Assembly (NCBI RefSeq): GCF_001625355.1
Contig: NZ_JSEE01000004.1
Coordinates: 124,001-188,000, forward strand
Direction of reading: 5' to 3'
Source of the DNA: Marinomonas sp. TW1
Lineage (GTDB): Bacteria > Pseudomonadota > Gammaproteobacteria > Pseudomonadales > Marinomonadaceae
Length of the DNA stretch: 64,000 nucleotides
In this document: positions 27,400 to 36,251 of the stretch, piece by piece
Layout of the letters: every line of letters begins with the position of its first letter
How positions within the stretch are numbered: the stretch's first letter is position 1
Translations under genes and position numbers: made by a program
Notes under the pieces: generated by a model
What the model saw: the letters and a program-made list of their open reading frames with translations, nothing else
Database searches by the model: none
Told to the model about the DNA's origin: nothing

Positions 27400-27809
27400 A
27401 GGGTGGACAGTTTTTCTTTTAGTTGGATGAAGCAGGCGTTATAACTTTCTCGTACTTTTGAAAATTCCGTTTCAAGAATACTCGCATCGTAGGCGTGTAC
27501 CGTTTTGTTACGACTTTCGATCATGTCCATCCATGTTTGACCGTCTTGGATGAGACCTAGGTTAAACGCCAGTCTTGTTGTGGTTCTTGACCCTGTAATG
27601 TTTTGATGACCTTCGTATTCAAGGTAGTCTTTTAGCACTTTCCAAGCCAGTTCGTGAGTGAATTCGAATCTCTGTAGAACGCCTTCCTTTATGATGTTTG
27701 GCGATTTTTCGTCGTAGGCTTCTACGGCTTCGTTTAGTTGCAGTAAGGCTTTTTTATAATTTTGAAATCGTTGTTTCCAACGTTCTGATGGTAGATTTTC
27801 TTCGGTCAT
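27396..27809 (-). CDS. HEPN-domain protein (HI0074 family), partner of the MNT nucleotidyltransferase
   Basis: Helical protein of the HI0074 nucleotidyltransferase-substrate-binding family, a HEPN relative. I start it at ATG 27809 because the sequence from there (MTEENLPSERWKQRFQNYKK) lines up with the family N-terminus; an upstream in-frame ATG at 27845 would add 12 residues. The motif R100-NKTV-H105 has the R-x4-H spacing of HEPN ribonucleases. With the 4-nt overlap to the MNT gene it forms a probable toxin-antitoxin module; in some HI0074-type pairs toxicity is not proven, so the toxin role is inference. Confidence 0.83.
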   Translation of the reverse strand: MTEENLPSERWKQRFQNYKKALLQLNEAVEAYDEKSPNIIKEGVLQRFEFTHELAWKVLKDYLEYEGHQNITGSRTTTRLAFNLGLIQDGQTWMDMIESRNKTVHAYDASILETEFSKVRESYNACFIQLKEKLSTL

Positions 27810-27890
27810 GCCTTTGTCGTCTCTTTGGCCTATACGTTCTGGCATTATGCCACAGATTACTTTGAGTAAAAGGGCGGGTTTTCGTTTAGC

Positions 27891-28745
27891 CTATTTCCTA
27901 AAATGCTCCGCCAGCTCCTGCCATTGCTGTTCTGATTGGGCTACTAGCATTTCGCCGTCGAGCATACTTGGGCTGTATTCTTCGCCGCTGAGTAGACGAC
28001 ACACACCGCCCGTTTCCGTGAAGATCAGCACTCCAGCCGCGTGGTCCCAAGGCATCATTTTATAGGTTAGGCTAAATTGAAAATGCCCCAGTGCCATCTG
28101 TCGGTAAGCGGGGCAAGAAGGCAGGTTGTTGATGCGAGCAAAGCGTGTCGCCTTGATGGCAAAGTCTTTTTTTCGGTCACCGACATAGGAATGAATCGAC
28201 ATGATGCCAGCGTGTTGTTCTAGCGGTGTATCTGCTTGAATGTGCAATGCGACAGGGGCGGTTTCAGGCGCTGCATAGTTACCTCGTTCCGCCTGAGTCG
28301 TCGCTTGATAATACGCGCCTTGTCCTTGGTTCGCATAAATCCAATCATCGTTTACTGGGTCATAAAGCACACCGAAGCGAGTAACGCCTTTGACGACGAC
28401 GGCCAAAATGATGCCGAAGTCAGAAAGTCCGTGAGCGAAGTTCCAAGTACCGTCAATAGGGTCAATGATGACACAAGTATCGGCACGGCTGATTTTATCG
28501 GTAGTGGATGGGGCCGCTGCAACCGCTTCTTCACCGACAATGGCCCAGTCAGGAAAACAGCGTTGAATTTCATGGGTAATGAAGTCTTCACTGGCTTGAT
28601 CGGCAATGGTGACCAAATCACTGCGGCTGGTTTTTTCTTTGATATCTTGGCTGTCGAGTTGGCGAAAATGAGGCATAACAATCTCTTGGCCAGTACGACG
28701 TAGAATATTGATTAACGTGTCTTGAGTGTTTTGGTCGAGATTCAT
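27891..28745 (-). CDS. Inositol monophosphatase family phosphatase
   Basis: Magnesium-dependent sugar/inositol phosphatase fold. The three metal-binding motifs are present: GEEA near residue 71, IDPIDGTWNFAHG near residue 94, and PWDHAAG near residue 233. Length 284 fits. Substrate may be inositol phosphate, a sugar phosphate or 3'-phosphoadenosine 5'-phosphate; the sequence does not decide. Monocistronic. Confidence 0.87.
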   Translation of the reverse strand: MNLDQNTQDTLINILRRTGQEIVMPHFRQLDSQDIKEKTSRSDLVTIADQASEDFITHEIQRCFPDWAIVGEEAVAAAPSTTDKISRADTCVIIDPIDGTWNFAHGLSDFGIILAVVVKGVTRFGVLYDPVNDDWIYANQGQGAYYQATTQAERGNYAAPETAPVALHIQADTPLEQHAGIMSIHSYVGDRKKDFAIKATRFARINNLPSCPAYRQMALGHFQFSLTYKMMPWDHAAGVLIFTETGGVCRLLSGEEYSPSMLDGEMLVAQSEQQWQELAEHFRK

Positions 28746-28833
28746 ACTGCCTTACTCCGCTGTATTTCCTTTGGGTGGATCTATTATACGGTATGAGTAT
28801 GACAATTAGTTTATTGTGTAGAAATCAGTTTAG

Positions 28834-28870
28834 AAAAAGGCCTAGTCTGTCGTTCAAACTAGACCTTTTT
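28834..28870 (-). terminator. Terminator of the leftward SDR gene
   Basis: Thirteen-bp stem with one mismatch (AAAAAGGCCTAGT with ACTAGACCTTTTT); on the minus strand it ends in a T-run, just past the SDR stop. Confidence 0.75.
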
Positions 28871-28886
28871 AATTGCTAAGGCATTC

Positions 28887-29672
28887 TCAGGACATTATTA
28901 GTCCGCCATCGATATTGATGGCTTGTCCAGTAATGTAAGCCGCATCGGGCCCAGCTAGGAAAGCGACCAATCCGGCAACTTCTTGAACACTTCCAGCGCG
29001 TTTCATTGGGATGTTCTCTACCCACGAACTCATTAACTCTCCAGGTTTAAAGTCTCCCATGAGCTGCCCCCAGACACGGTCATTGTAGTCCCACATATCC
29101 GTATGAATAATACCTGGGCAGATAGAGTTTACAGTAATGCCATCAATCGCGACTTCTTTAGCAAGGCTTTGCGTTAATCCCATCGCACCAAATTTACTGG
29201 CAGCATAGTGTGGGGTGTAGATAAAGCCTTCTCTTGCTTGGCCTGATGCGGTATTGATTAAACGACCACCATTGCCAGCTGCTTTCATATAGCTAATGGC
29301 TTCTTTACAGCAGAAGAACATGCCTTTGGTGTTTACATCTAATGTGATATCCCAATCATTTTCAGTGACTTCATCTAATTTTGAAATTCGGATAACACCT
29401 GCATTTTGCACAGAAATGTCAATTGACCCCATCTGTTCATTCGCTTGTTTATAAAACTGTTTGATGGAATCGACTGAACTTACATCGCAATTTAAGAAGT
29501 TGACTATTTGCTTAGGGTAATTTTTTTTTAGTGCTTCTACAGTAGCACCATAGTCTGTGTCGACTGTGCCAACGACTACGTTAAAACCGTCCTGTAAAAA
29601 GCGTTCTGTAATGCCTAACCCTATGCCTTTGTTACCACCACAGATGACAACATTGTTGTATTTTCTAGTCAT
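28887..29672 (-). CDS. Short-chain dehydrogenase/reductase, polyol-dehydrogenase-like
   Basis: NAD(P)-dependent classical SDR. I start at ATG 29672 (AGG seven bases upstream); a longer frame to 29726 would run through the operator sequence and has no ribosome site. Cofactor motif GGNKGIGLG (residues 12-20), NAG in VQNAGVI, catalytic Ser in NTASG and YAASK (tyrosine and lysine) are present. The specific sequence around GIIHTDMWDYNDRVWGQL is like sorbitol/galactitol-type polyol dehydrogenases. It is divergent from the first sugar ABC transporter, shares the island's operator motif, and likely oxidises a polyol to a ketose. Substrate unknown. Confidence 0.82.
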   Translation of the reverse strand: MTRKYNNVVICGGNKGIGLGITERFLQDGFNVVVGTVDTDYGATVEALKKNYPKQIVNFLNCDVSSVDSIKQFYKQANEQMGSIDISVQNAGVIRISKLDEVTENDWDITLDVNTKGMFFCCKEAISYMKAAGNGGRLINTASGQAREGFIYTPHYAASKFGAMGLTQSLAKEVAIDGITVNSICPGIIHTDMWDYNDRVWGQLMGDFKPGELMSSWVENIPMKRAGSVQEVAGLVAFLAGPDAAYITGQAINIDGGLIMS

Positions 29673-29692
29673 GAGTAAACCTGTTTTTGTTT

Positions 29693-29726
29693 TTGAATAA
29701 AAATTCAAGATAGAATAATAAATCAC
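29693..29726. promoter_or_regulatory. Tandem operator site in front of the SDR gene
   Basis: TTGAATAAAAATTCAA (29693-29708), a perfect TTGAAT-N4-ATTCAA dyad, with a second weaker copy TAGAATAATAAATCAC starting exactly 18 bp further (29711-29726). The same pattern occurs at three other promoters of the island. Proposed binding site of the SorC-family regulator at 42.2-43.2 kb. Confidence 0.6.
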
Positions 29727-29822
29727 AAAAAGTCAATAAGTCATTCTTAATTTTTAAAGAGTGGAGGTTCTATTGATTGACTTTTTAGTTCTTGACAAGT
29801 GATAGAGAGTATTTAATAGTGT

Positions 29823-29856
29823 TTGAATAATTAAACATTACTGAATATATATTCGG
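29823..29856. promoter_or_regulatory. Tandem operator site in front of the first ABC transporter operon
   Basis: CTGAATATATATTCGG (29841-29856) preceded at exactly 18 bp by TTGAATAATTAAACAT (29823-29838), which keeps the left half-site. The core TGAATATATATTC is identical over 13 bp to the operator upstream of the second transporter operon. Confidence 0.6.
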
Positions 29857-29903
29857 TGGTTGTAAATACAAAAAAAAGAATAATTATTGTTGGAGTAATG
29901 CTT

Positions 29904-30854
29904 ATGTTACGAAGCCGCTTTGGTGCATTGTTCTCATTGAGTGGTTCTACCGGTCCTTTGGTTGGCTTGTTGCTACTTTGTGTTTTCCTTTCTTTTTCGA
30001 CTGAGTCGTTCTTTTCGATACGCAATTTCGTCAATATTCTTGATCAAATAACGGTGTTGGGCATTCTTGCTGTCGGTATGACGTTTGTTATTTTGATTGG
30101 TGGTATTGACCTTTCTGTTGGTTCAGTTTTAGCACTCTGTGGCATGGTGATGGGCTTTCTCGCAAAAGAACTTGGTTGGCCAATGGAGGCGGCCATTTTT
30201 ACCGCTTTGATTGCCGCGGGGTTGGCAGGCTTAGTTTCAGGAATACTAATTGCTTTTTTTAAGGTCCCCGCTTTTATTGCAACTTTAGCCATGATGTCTG
30301 CCGCGCGAGGTCTAGCTAACATGGTAAGTGATGGGCATCAAATCATAAGTTTTCCAATTTGGTTTAACTTAATGGCTGTGATTCGCTATGGCGGCGTCAT
30401 CACCATTACGGTTGCTATCATGTTTGCAGTCTTTGCTATTAGTTGGGCATATCTAAAATTCACTTCTGGTGGGCGTAGTCTTTACGCTATTGGTGGTAAT
30501 GCCGAAGTCGCTCGTCTTGCTGGTATTAAAGTTAAGCTTCATACCGTTGGGGTTTATGTTTTTGCTGCGGTGTTGTCCGGTATTGCAGGCGTATTGCTGG
30601 GCGCTAGATTGGACTCAGTACAGCCACAGGCAGGCGTTTCCTATGAGCTTGATGCTATTGCAGCGGTGGTTATTGGTGGAACAAGTTTATCTGGAGGGAC
30701 TGGTAGCTTAGCTGGCACGATTATTGGCGTGTTAATTATCGGAGTGCTACGAAACGGGCTTAACTTGTTGGGTGTTTCTCCCTTTATGCAGCAAGTTGTT
30801 ATCGGTCTCGTAATCGCCTTAGCCGTATCGATTGAAGCTTTAAAGAAAAAGTAG
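29904..30854 (+). CDS. CUT2 (ribose-type) ABC transporter permease, system 1
   Basis: RbsC-type inner-membrane permease that forms the sugar channel. I chose ATG 29904 because GGAG at 29892-29895 gives an 8-nt spacing; upstream in-frame starts lack a site. The 316-residue protein shows the BPD_transp_2 pattern: GMTFVILIGGIDLSVGSVLA near residue 60, VPAFIATLAMM near residue 125, YAIGGNAEVARLAGI near residue 195, and IAAVVIGGTSLSGGTGS near residue 250. It opens an operon with its binding protein and ATPase, an unusual permease-first order, with a 212-nt gap before the binding protein. Confidence 0.9.
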   Translation: MLRSRFGALFSLSGSTGPLVGLLLLCVFLSFSTESFFSIRNFVNILDQITVLGILAVGMTFVILIGGIDLSVGSVLALCGMVMGFLAKELGWPMEAAIFTALIAAGLAGLVSGILIAFFKVPAFIATLAMMSAARGLANMVSDGHQIISFPIWFNLMAVIRYGGVITITVAIMFAVFAISWAYLKFTSGGRSLYAIGGNAEVARLAGIKVKLHTVGVYVFAAVLSGIAGVLLGARLDSVQPQAGVSYELDAIAAVVIGGTSLSGGTGSLAGTIIGVLIIGVLRNGLNLLGVSPFMQQVVIGLVIALAVSIEALKKK

Positions 30855-31008
30855 TAGTCCGACTCGATTCTCGAGACTGTACGGCGTGTTTAACTGTCGT
30901 CAAAAGCAATGTGGAAACTTGACTGTTGAATTCGTTAGTAAAGGGTCTCATTTTGAACGGATATTCTGAGCACGAACTGTTCGGCAAGTTGTCGGGCATC
31001 CTTAGAGC

Positions 31009-31029
31009 CCGTATATAAGCAGTATACGG
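31009..31029 (+). other. Stem-loop in the leader of the system 1 binding-protein gene
   Basis: Perfect inverted repeat CCGTATA / TATACGG with a 7-nt loop, in the 212-nt gap between permease and binding-protein genes. It could protect or attenuate mRNA so that binding protein is made in excess, or be a regulator site. No other gene is visible in the gap. Confidence 0.35.
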
Positions 31030-31066
31030 AGTTTAATAAAAATAATATTTATAAGGGTAAATAACG

Positions 31067-32002
31067 ATGAAACTTAAAAAACTGATGTTAATGTGCGCTT
31101 TCACCACGTCTGTTATCTCTATGGGAAGCACTGTCAGTGCTGCTGAAATTAAAAAAATTGGTTTAGCGGTCCCTAATCTGTCGGCTAATTATTTTATTCA
31201 AATTAAAGAGTCTGTTGAAGAATATGCTACGAAAAAGGGAATTAAGGTACTTACGGTTAACGCAAATGACGACAGCTCGACTCAAGTGAGTCAAGTTCAA
31301 GACTTAATGACGCAAAATATAGATGCCTTTTTATACATACCTGCTGGTGCGGCGGCGGCGACTGTACCACCACGATTGGCTCGTAGAGCAGGCATTCCGG
31401 TTGTGAATTTGGATCGTAACGCTGAGACTGAGCCTGGTGATACGTTTATTGCTGGTGAAGGTATTAAGTCCGCTTATAAAGTATGTAGTCACATTATTGA
31501 TCTAGCGGGTGGTAAAGGTGAAATGATCATTATCCACGGTCAAAAAGGTGTGACTCCTGAAGTTAATCGTACGAAAGGTTGTGAACAGGCAATCGCCGAA
31601 AATCCAGAAGTGAAACTGGTGGCAAACCAATGGAGTGAGCGTTGGTCGCAGGATGAAGGTTTTTCGATTGCGCAGAACTTGCTACAAGCTTATCCAAATG
31701 TGAATTTGATTTTTGGTCAGGCTGATGGTTTGGCAATGGGAGCGTCTAAAGCGGTTGCGGCTTCTGGTCTTAAGCATCGAATCTTTGTTGGTGGCTATGA
31801 TGGCGATACAGGCGCGTTGCTTGCCATTAAAAAAGGTGTATTTGACGTGACAGCCACTCAAAGTACTCGGGCTATGGGGCGTTTAGCCGTTGATTCGGCT
31901 ATTAAGCTTGCGGCCGGTGGTACAGTGCCAAAAGAGCAGATTATCGATGCGGTTTTAACAACGTCTGCTAATGTTGATGCGTTTATTGCGGATCATCCTT
32001 AA
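31067..32002 (+). CDS. Periplasmic sugar/polyol-binding protein, ABC system 1
   Basis: RbsB-type (Peripla_BP_4) solute-binding protein of 311 residues with a signal peptide ending in TVSA. Typical landmarks are VPNLSANYFIQIKESVEEYA at the mature N-terminus, IDAFLYIPAGA near residue 85, VVNLDRNAE near residue 115 and the hinge region FVGGYDGDTGALLAIKKG near residue 240. It delivers substrate to the permease (upstream) and ATPase (downstream). It differs clearly from the island's second binding protein, so the two systems probably take up different but related compounds. Confidence 0.88.
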   Translation: MKLKKLMLMCAFTTSVISMGSTVSAAEIKKIGLAVPNLSANYFIQIKESVEEYATKKGIKVLTVNANDDSSTQVSQVQDLMTQNIDAFLYIPAGAAAATVPPRLARRAGIPVVNLDRNAETEPGDTFIAGEGIKSAYKVCSHIIDLAGGKGEMIIIHGQKGVTPEVNRTKGCEQAIAENPEVKLVANQWSERWSQDEGFSIAQNLLQAYPNVNLIFGQADGLAMGASKAVAASGLKHRIFVGGYDGDTGALLAIKKGVFDVTATQSTRAMGRLAVDSAIKLAAGGTVPKEQIIDAVLTTSANVDAFIADHP

Positions 32003-32029
32003 ATCGCAAATATAGGAGCAGATAACATC

Positions 32030-33526
32030 ATGACGATTGAACGAAAGCCTATATTAACTCTGCAGAATATTCGTAAAAGCTTTGGTCAGACAGAAGTTTT
32101 ACACGGTATTGACCTTGAGGTTTACCCCGGCGAAGTTGTGGCATTATTGGGTGAAAATGGCGCTGGTAAATCAACTACCTCTAATATTATTGCAGGTGGT
32201 TTTCACCAGAGTTCTGGCGACATGACATGGTTGGGCGAGTCATACTCGCCCAACAGTCCTGGAGAAGCAATTAACTCAGGTCTCGTGCTTATCCATCAAG
32301 AATTGCGATTACTTGAGCATTTATCGATAGCTGAAAACGTCTTTATTGGTCGTTGGCCAAGTAAAGCCGGTTTGATCAGGCGCAAAGAGATGGAAGCACG
32401 TGCGCAAGCTCAGATAGAAAGGTTAGGCTTGAATATTCCGGTCTCTAGTTTAGTTTGTGGGCTTTCTACTGCAAATCAACAACTTGTTGAAATTGCCAAG
32501 GCATTGGCATTGGATGCCAAACTATTAATTTTAGATGAGCCTACGGCAGCCCTTGGTGGTGCTGAAACAGAATTGTTATTCGAACAGATTGAACGATTGA
32601 AAGCCGATGGTGTCGGCATCATTTATATATCTCATCGCTTGGAAGAAATTCGAAAAGTAGCGGATCGTCTTGTGGTGATGCGTGATGGTCATACGGTTGA
32701 AAAGTTTGACAGTGGCGATGTGCCAATAAGAACGATTGTTGAAAGCATGGTGGGGCGGGATCTTAATCAAATGTTTCCGGCTATCCCTGCACCGAAAGAA
32801 GAATTGTGCATAGAAGTGAAAAACTTGTCATCCCCCAATGCCACTTTTCACGATATCAATTTTTCCGTTAAAAAAGGGGAAATATTTGGTATTGCTGGAT
32901 TGATTGGTGCTGGTCGAACGGAAATGGTTCGCGCGATAACGGGAGCGGACCCTATTGCAACGGGGCAAGTTCTTCTGAACGGTAAAGATATTACCCCAAA
33001 AACGCCAACAAGTTCGATCGAGAATGGTGTTGTGTTAGTACCGGAAGATAGAAAACTACAAGGGCTGGTGTTGGATCATTCCATAGAAGATAACATTGCT
33101 TATGCAAATTTATCGACGATATCTAAATTTGGATTTATTAGCCCTAGCCGTATTAAAGATTATGCCAAATCAGGTATTGCCCGTTTTGGGGTCAAGGGTA
33201 CTGGGGGGCAAAATGCAGGTGAAATGTCTGGTGGTAATCAGCAAAAAGTTATTTTGGCTAAATGGTTAGCGAAAGCCCCAAAAGTTGTCGTGCTAGATGA
33301 ACCTACCCGAGGGATTGATGTTGGAGCACGGTCATCTATTTACGAGATTATCGTAGAACTAGCGAGCAAGGGGGTTGCCGTTATTGTGGTAAGTTCAGAT
33401 CTTGAAGAAGTGCTCGGTATTTCTAATCGCATTATGGTAATGGCTGAAGGCAAAATGACGGGTATTCTTGATCGTCAAAATGCGAATGATGTCTCTGTAA
33501 TGGAGTTGGCAACAGCCTTCGGTTAA
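32030..33526 (+). CDS. CUT2 ABC transporter ATP-binding protein, system 1
   Basis: RbsA-type protein with two fused ATPase domains (498 residues). The first has Walker A GENGAGKST near residue 40, and Walker B LLILDEP near residue 162; the second has the degenerate Walker A GLIGAGRTE near residue 288, the family PEDRK segment near 335, the signature MSGGNQQK near residue 401 and VVLDEPTRG near 418. It energises the transporter formed with the preceding permease and binding protein. Confidence 0.92.
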   Translation: MTIERKPILTLQNIRKSFGQTEVLHGIDLEVYPGEVVALLGENGAGKSTTSNIIAGGFHQSSGDMTWLGESYSPNSPGEAINSGLVLIHQELRLLEHLSIAENVFIGRWPSKAGLIRRKEMEARAQAQIERLGLNIPVSSLVCGLSTANQQLVEIAKALALDAKLLILDEPTAALGGAETELLFEQIERLKADGVGIIYISHRLEEIRKVADRLVVMRDGHTVEKFDSGDVPIRTIVESMVGRDLNQMFPAIPAPKEELCIEVKNLSSPNATFHDINFSVKKGEIFGIAGLIGAGRTEMVRAITGADPIATGQVLLNGKDITPKTPTSSIENGVVLVPEDRKLQGLVLDHSIEDNIAYANLSTISKFGFISPSRIKDYAKSGIARFGVKGTGGQNAGEMSGGNQQKVILAKWLAKAPKVVVLDEPTRGIDVGARSSIYEIIVELASKGVAVIVVSSDLEEVLGISNRIMVMAEGKMTGILDRQNANDVSVMELATAFG

Positions 33527-33580
33527 GCGCTGAAGAAACGTTTTTAAAGCAAACTCTTTTAATTAGGTTGGGGAATTATA

Positions 33581-34366
33581 ATGAGTGATTTCACAATAAA
33601 TGCCGCCAAGCTTTTTGATTTATCAGGCCGTGTTGCCATGGTCACAGGAGCTGGCAGCGGAATAGGGCAATGTATTGCTCAGGCGCTTGCCAGTGCTGGT
33701 GCCAAAGTAGTGTGTTTTGATGTACAAGAGGCAGGCATAGCCGACACGGTTTTCAGTATTAAAAATAGGGGTGGAGAGGCCATCCATTATACCGGTGACG
33801 TCTGTGACTTTGAGTCCTTATGTGCAGCGGTTAAATTAACTGACGACACGTTTGGTCGACTTGATATTTCTGTTAATGCGGCAGGTATTGCTAATGCTAA
33901 CCCTGCGTTAGAGATGGACGTAGGTCAGTGGCAGCGAGTTATCGATATTAACCTAACGGGCATCTGGCATTCTTGTAAAGCGCAAGCGGAACTGATGGAA
34001 AAAAGTGGAGGCGGTTCTATTGTGAACATTGCATCTATGTCTGGTGTCATCATTAATCGTGGGCTTGAGCAAGCTCATTACAATACGTCTAAAGCGGGTG
34101 TTATTCATCTCACTAAAAGTTTGGCAATGGAATGGGTAGACAAAAAGATTCGTGTTAATTCGATTAGTCCAGGTTACACCGCAACGCCGATGAATACTCG
34201 TCCGGAAATGGTCCATCAAACCAAAGAGTTTGAACGGCAAACGCCTATGGGAAGAATGGCAAGTGTGGAGGAAATGGCTGGACCTGCGATTTTCTTATCG
34301 TCTGATGCGGCATCGTATTGTACCGGTGTGGATTTACTCGTCGATGGCGGTTTTGTCTGCTGGTAA
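33581..34366 (+). CDS. Short-chain dehydrogenase/reductase, D-threitol/arabinitol-dehydrogenase-like
   Basis: Classical SDR of 261 residues: TGAGSGIG cofactor loop near residue 22, NAAGIA near 100, catalytic Ser in NIASMSG near 148 and YNTSK near 166. The ending VDLLVDGGFVCW is characteristic of SDRs acting on tetritols, pentitols or ketoses (D-threitol dehydrogenase, D-arabinitol dehydrogenase, sorbose reductase type). It follows the system 1 ATPase gene by 54 nt, and likely oxidises the imported polyol. Exact substrate is not deducible. Confidence 0.83.
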   Translation: MSDFTINAAKLFDLSGRVAMVTGAGSGIGQCIAQALASAGAKVVCFDVQEAGIADTVFSIKNRGGEAIHYTGDVCDFESLCAAVKLTDDTFGRLDISVNAAGIANANPALEMDVGQWQRVIDINLTGIWHSCKAQAELMEKSGGGSIVNIASMSGVIINRGLEQAHYNTSKAGVIHLTKSLAMEWVDKKIRVNSISPGYTATPMNTRPEMVHQTKEFERQTPMGRMASVEEMAGPAIFLSSDAASYCTGVDLLVDGGFVCW

Positions 34367-34392
34367 ATTAGGGCCTATATTTTTTGTCCTTA

Positions 34393-34426
34393 TAGAATAT
34401 TTATTCTTTATTGAAATTAAATTCAA
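34393..34426. promoter_or_regulatory. Tandem operator sites in front of the transketolase genes
   Basis: TAGAATATTTATTCTT (34393-34408) and TTGAAATTAAATTCAA (34411-34426), starts exactly 18 bp apart, both close to the island motif TTGAAT-N4-ATTCAA. Located in the 100-nt gap between the SDR and split transketolase genes, implying a second regulated promoter inside the cluster. Confidence 0.5.
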
Positions 34427-34466
34427 AAGTGTTGAAATTTTAAAGTCTTATGTAATAGGAGATGAT

Positions 34467-35297
34467 ATGAATCCTTTCCAACTTGATGTGAATGGGCTAG
34501 AGAAAAAAGCTCGAGCGATTAGGCGTAAAATAATTCGGCTTAATGCCGACAGTCCTGCAGGTGGGCACACTGGAGCAGATCTTTCTCAAGTTGAGATTGT
34601 GACCTCGTTATATTTTCGTTTGTTGAACTGCGCCCCTGATCGAATTTCGGACGATGATCGGGATATTTATATTCAATCAAAAGGTCATGCCGCTGGTGGG
34701 TATTATTGTTGTCTTGCTGAAGCGGGGTATTTCCCTGAAGACTGGCTGCCAAGCTATCAACACAATGATTCCCATTTGCCAGGTCATCCAGTTCGTCAGA
34801 AAACCCCAGGGGTAGAATTAAATACGGGCGCTTTGGGTCATGGTTTGCCCGTGGCGGTGGGGTTGGCGCTAGCCGCTAAGCGTGATGGCCGTTCGAGAAA
34901 GGTTTATGTGTTAACGGGTGACGGTGAGTTAGCCGAAGGCAGTAATTGGGAGGCGGCTTTAGCGGCCTCTCATTATCAGCTCGACAACCTGATTGTTATT
35001 AATGACAAGAATAAACTGCAATTGGCTGGACCGACTGAGGCCATTATGAAAACCGATCCGTTGGATCAAAAATGGCAAGCGTTTGGTTTTTCTGTGACCC
35101 AGTGTGATGGCAATGATGTCGCTTCAATCGTGAGTACGTTAGAGGGGCTAAAAGTCGAAGGCAAGCCAAATGTGGTGATTGCGAATACCACCAAAGGGGC
35201 TGGTGTGTCTTTTATCGCGGGCCGACCAGAATGGCATCACCGAGTGCCAAAAGGCGAAGAAATTGATCTTGCATTGAAGGAGCTAGCCGATGTCTAA
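34467..35297 (+). CDS. Transketolase, N-terminal (thiamine-binding) subunit
   Basis: Thiamine-diphosphate-binding half of a two-gene transketolase. Start ATG 34467 follows TAGGAGATG; reading further upstream would extend into the previous gene's intergenic region. The pyrophosphate motif GDGELAEGSNWEAALAA ending in NDKN (residues ~151-182), SKGHAAGGYY near residue 70 and GALGHGLPVAVG near 120 are intact. The 276 residues match the N-terminal halves of split transketolases, including those acting on apulose 4-phosphate. The gene overlaps the C-terminal subunit by 8 nt. It probably transfers a ketol unit from the ketose phosphate made by the FGGY kinase. Confidence 0.9.
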   Translation: MNPFQLDVNGLEKKARAIRRKIIRLNADSPAGGHTGADLSQVEIVTSLYFRLLNCAPDRISDDDRDIYIQSKGHAAGGYYCCLAEAGYFPEDWLPSYQHNDSHLPGHPVRQKTPGVELNTGALGHGLPVAVGLALAAKRDGRSRKVYVLTGDGELAEGSNWEAALAASHYQLDNLIVINDKNKLQLAGPTEAIMKTDPLDQKWQAFGFSVTQCDGNDVASIVSTLEGLKVEGKPNVVIANTTKGAGVSFIAGRPEWHHRVPKGEEIDLALKELADV

Positions 35298-36240
35298 CAG
35301 TGAACATTTAGCCAATGTTATGGTGCAGTGTTTCATCGACGCGGTGAATGATGGCGTTGATTTAGTACCCGTGGTGGCGGATTCGACTTCCACTTCCAAA
35401 ATTAAGCCTTTTGTTGACCTGTTTCCAGGTCGCTTAGTGAATGTTGGCATTGCTGAGCAAGTGATGGTTGGAACGGCGGCAGGATTGGCATTGGCCGGAA
35501 AAGTCGCCGTGACGTGTAATGCAGCGCCATTTTTAATGTCGCGAAGCAATGAGCAGATTAAGGTAGATGTTTGTTATAACAATACCAATGTTAAGTTGTT
35601 TGGTTTGAATTCGGGTGCCAGTTACGGCCCTCTTGCGAGTACCCATCATTCAATTGATGACATTAGTATTATGCGCGGTTTTGGCAATATTCAAATTTTT
35701 GCGCCAGCGTGCCCTGTTGAGTGTCGGCAAATAATTGAGTATGCCATACGGTATGAAGGGCCAGTCTATATTCGTATGGATGGCAAAGCTTTGCCTGTAT
35801 TACACGATGCTGAATTTCAATTTACGGCAGGTGAACCTTCGTTGTTAAGAGAGGGTAAGCAAGTGGTGATCTGTGCGCTGGGGTCGGTGGTACATGAAGC
35901 CGTGGCGGCGGCCGATACGTTAAAAGAAGATGGCCTAGACGTTGCCGTGGTAAATGTGTCGTCTATTCGTCCTCTGAATCGACAACGTTTGGTCAATCAG
36001 CTCAGTGGCGCTGATCATGTTATCAGTGTAGAAGAACATAATGTGAATGGTGGCTTAGGAAGCGTGGTGGCGGAACTCATGGCTGAACAGGGAATGACGG
36101 CGAAGTTGGTTCGTTTAGGCGTTGAAGATGGCGGCTATGCGGCCGCGGGGGATCGTTCTTATACTCGAAAAATGCTTTCTATCGACAGTGCGGGCATAGT
36201 GATGGTCTGTCAGCAACTTGTTCATGAAACATTGGTTTAA
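35290..36240 (+). CDS. Transketolase, C-terminal subunit
   Basis: Second half of the split transketolase (pyrimidine-binding and C-terminal domains, 316 residues). GIAEQVMVGTAAGLALAGK near residue 55 holds the conserved glutamate that activates thiamine; THHSIDDISIMR near residue 118 and VISVEEHNVNGGLGS near residue 245 are family landmarks. It overlaps the N-terminal subunit by 8 nt and precedes the kinase by 11 nt, so all three are one unit. Confidence 0.9.
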   Translation: MSNSEHLANVMVQCFIDAVNDGVDLVPVVADSTSTSKIKPFVDLFPGRLVNVGIAEQVMVGTAAGLALAGKVAVTCNAAPFLMSRSNEQIKVDVCYNNTNVKLFGLNSGASYGPLASTHHSIDDISIMRGFGNIQIFAPACPVECRQIIEYAIRYEGPVYIRMDGKALPVLHDAEFQFTAGEPSLLREGKQVVICALGSVVHEAVAAADTLKEDGLDVAVVNVSSIRPLNRQRLVNQLSGADHVISVEEHNVNGGLGSVVAELMAEQGMTAKLVRLGVEDGGYAAAGDRSYTRKMLSIDSAGIVMVCQQLVHETLV

Positions 36241-36251
36241 GTGAGGCTCGA

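Noticed and set aside
29673..29726. 18-residue upstream extension of the leftward SDR
   Set aside because: No ribosome site, and the sequence coincides with the tandem operator; ATG 29672 is preferred.
34230..34466. 79-codon N-terminal extension of the transketolase subunit
   Set aside because: It overlaps the end of the SDR gene and runs through the operator region; ATG 34467 has a good ribosome site and matches the family N-terminus.
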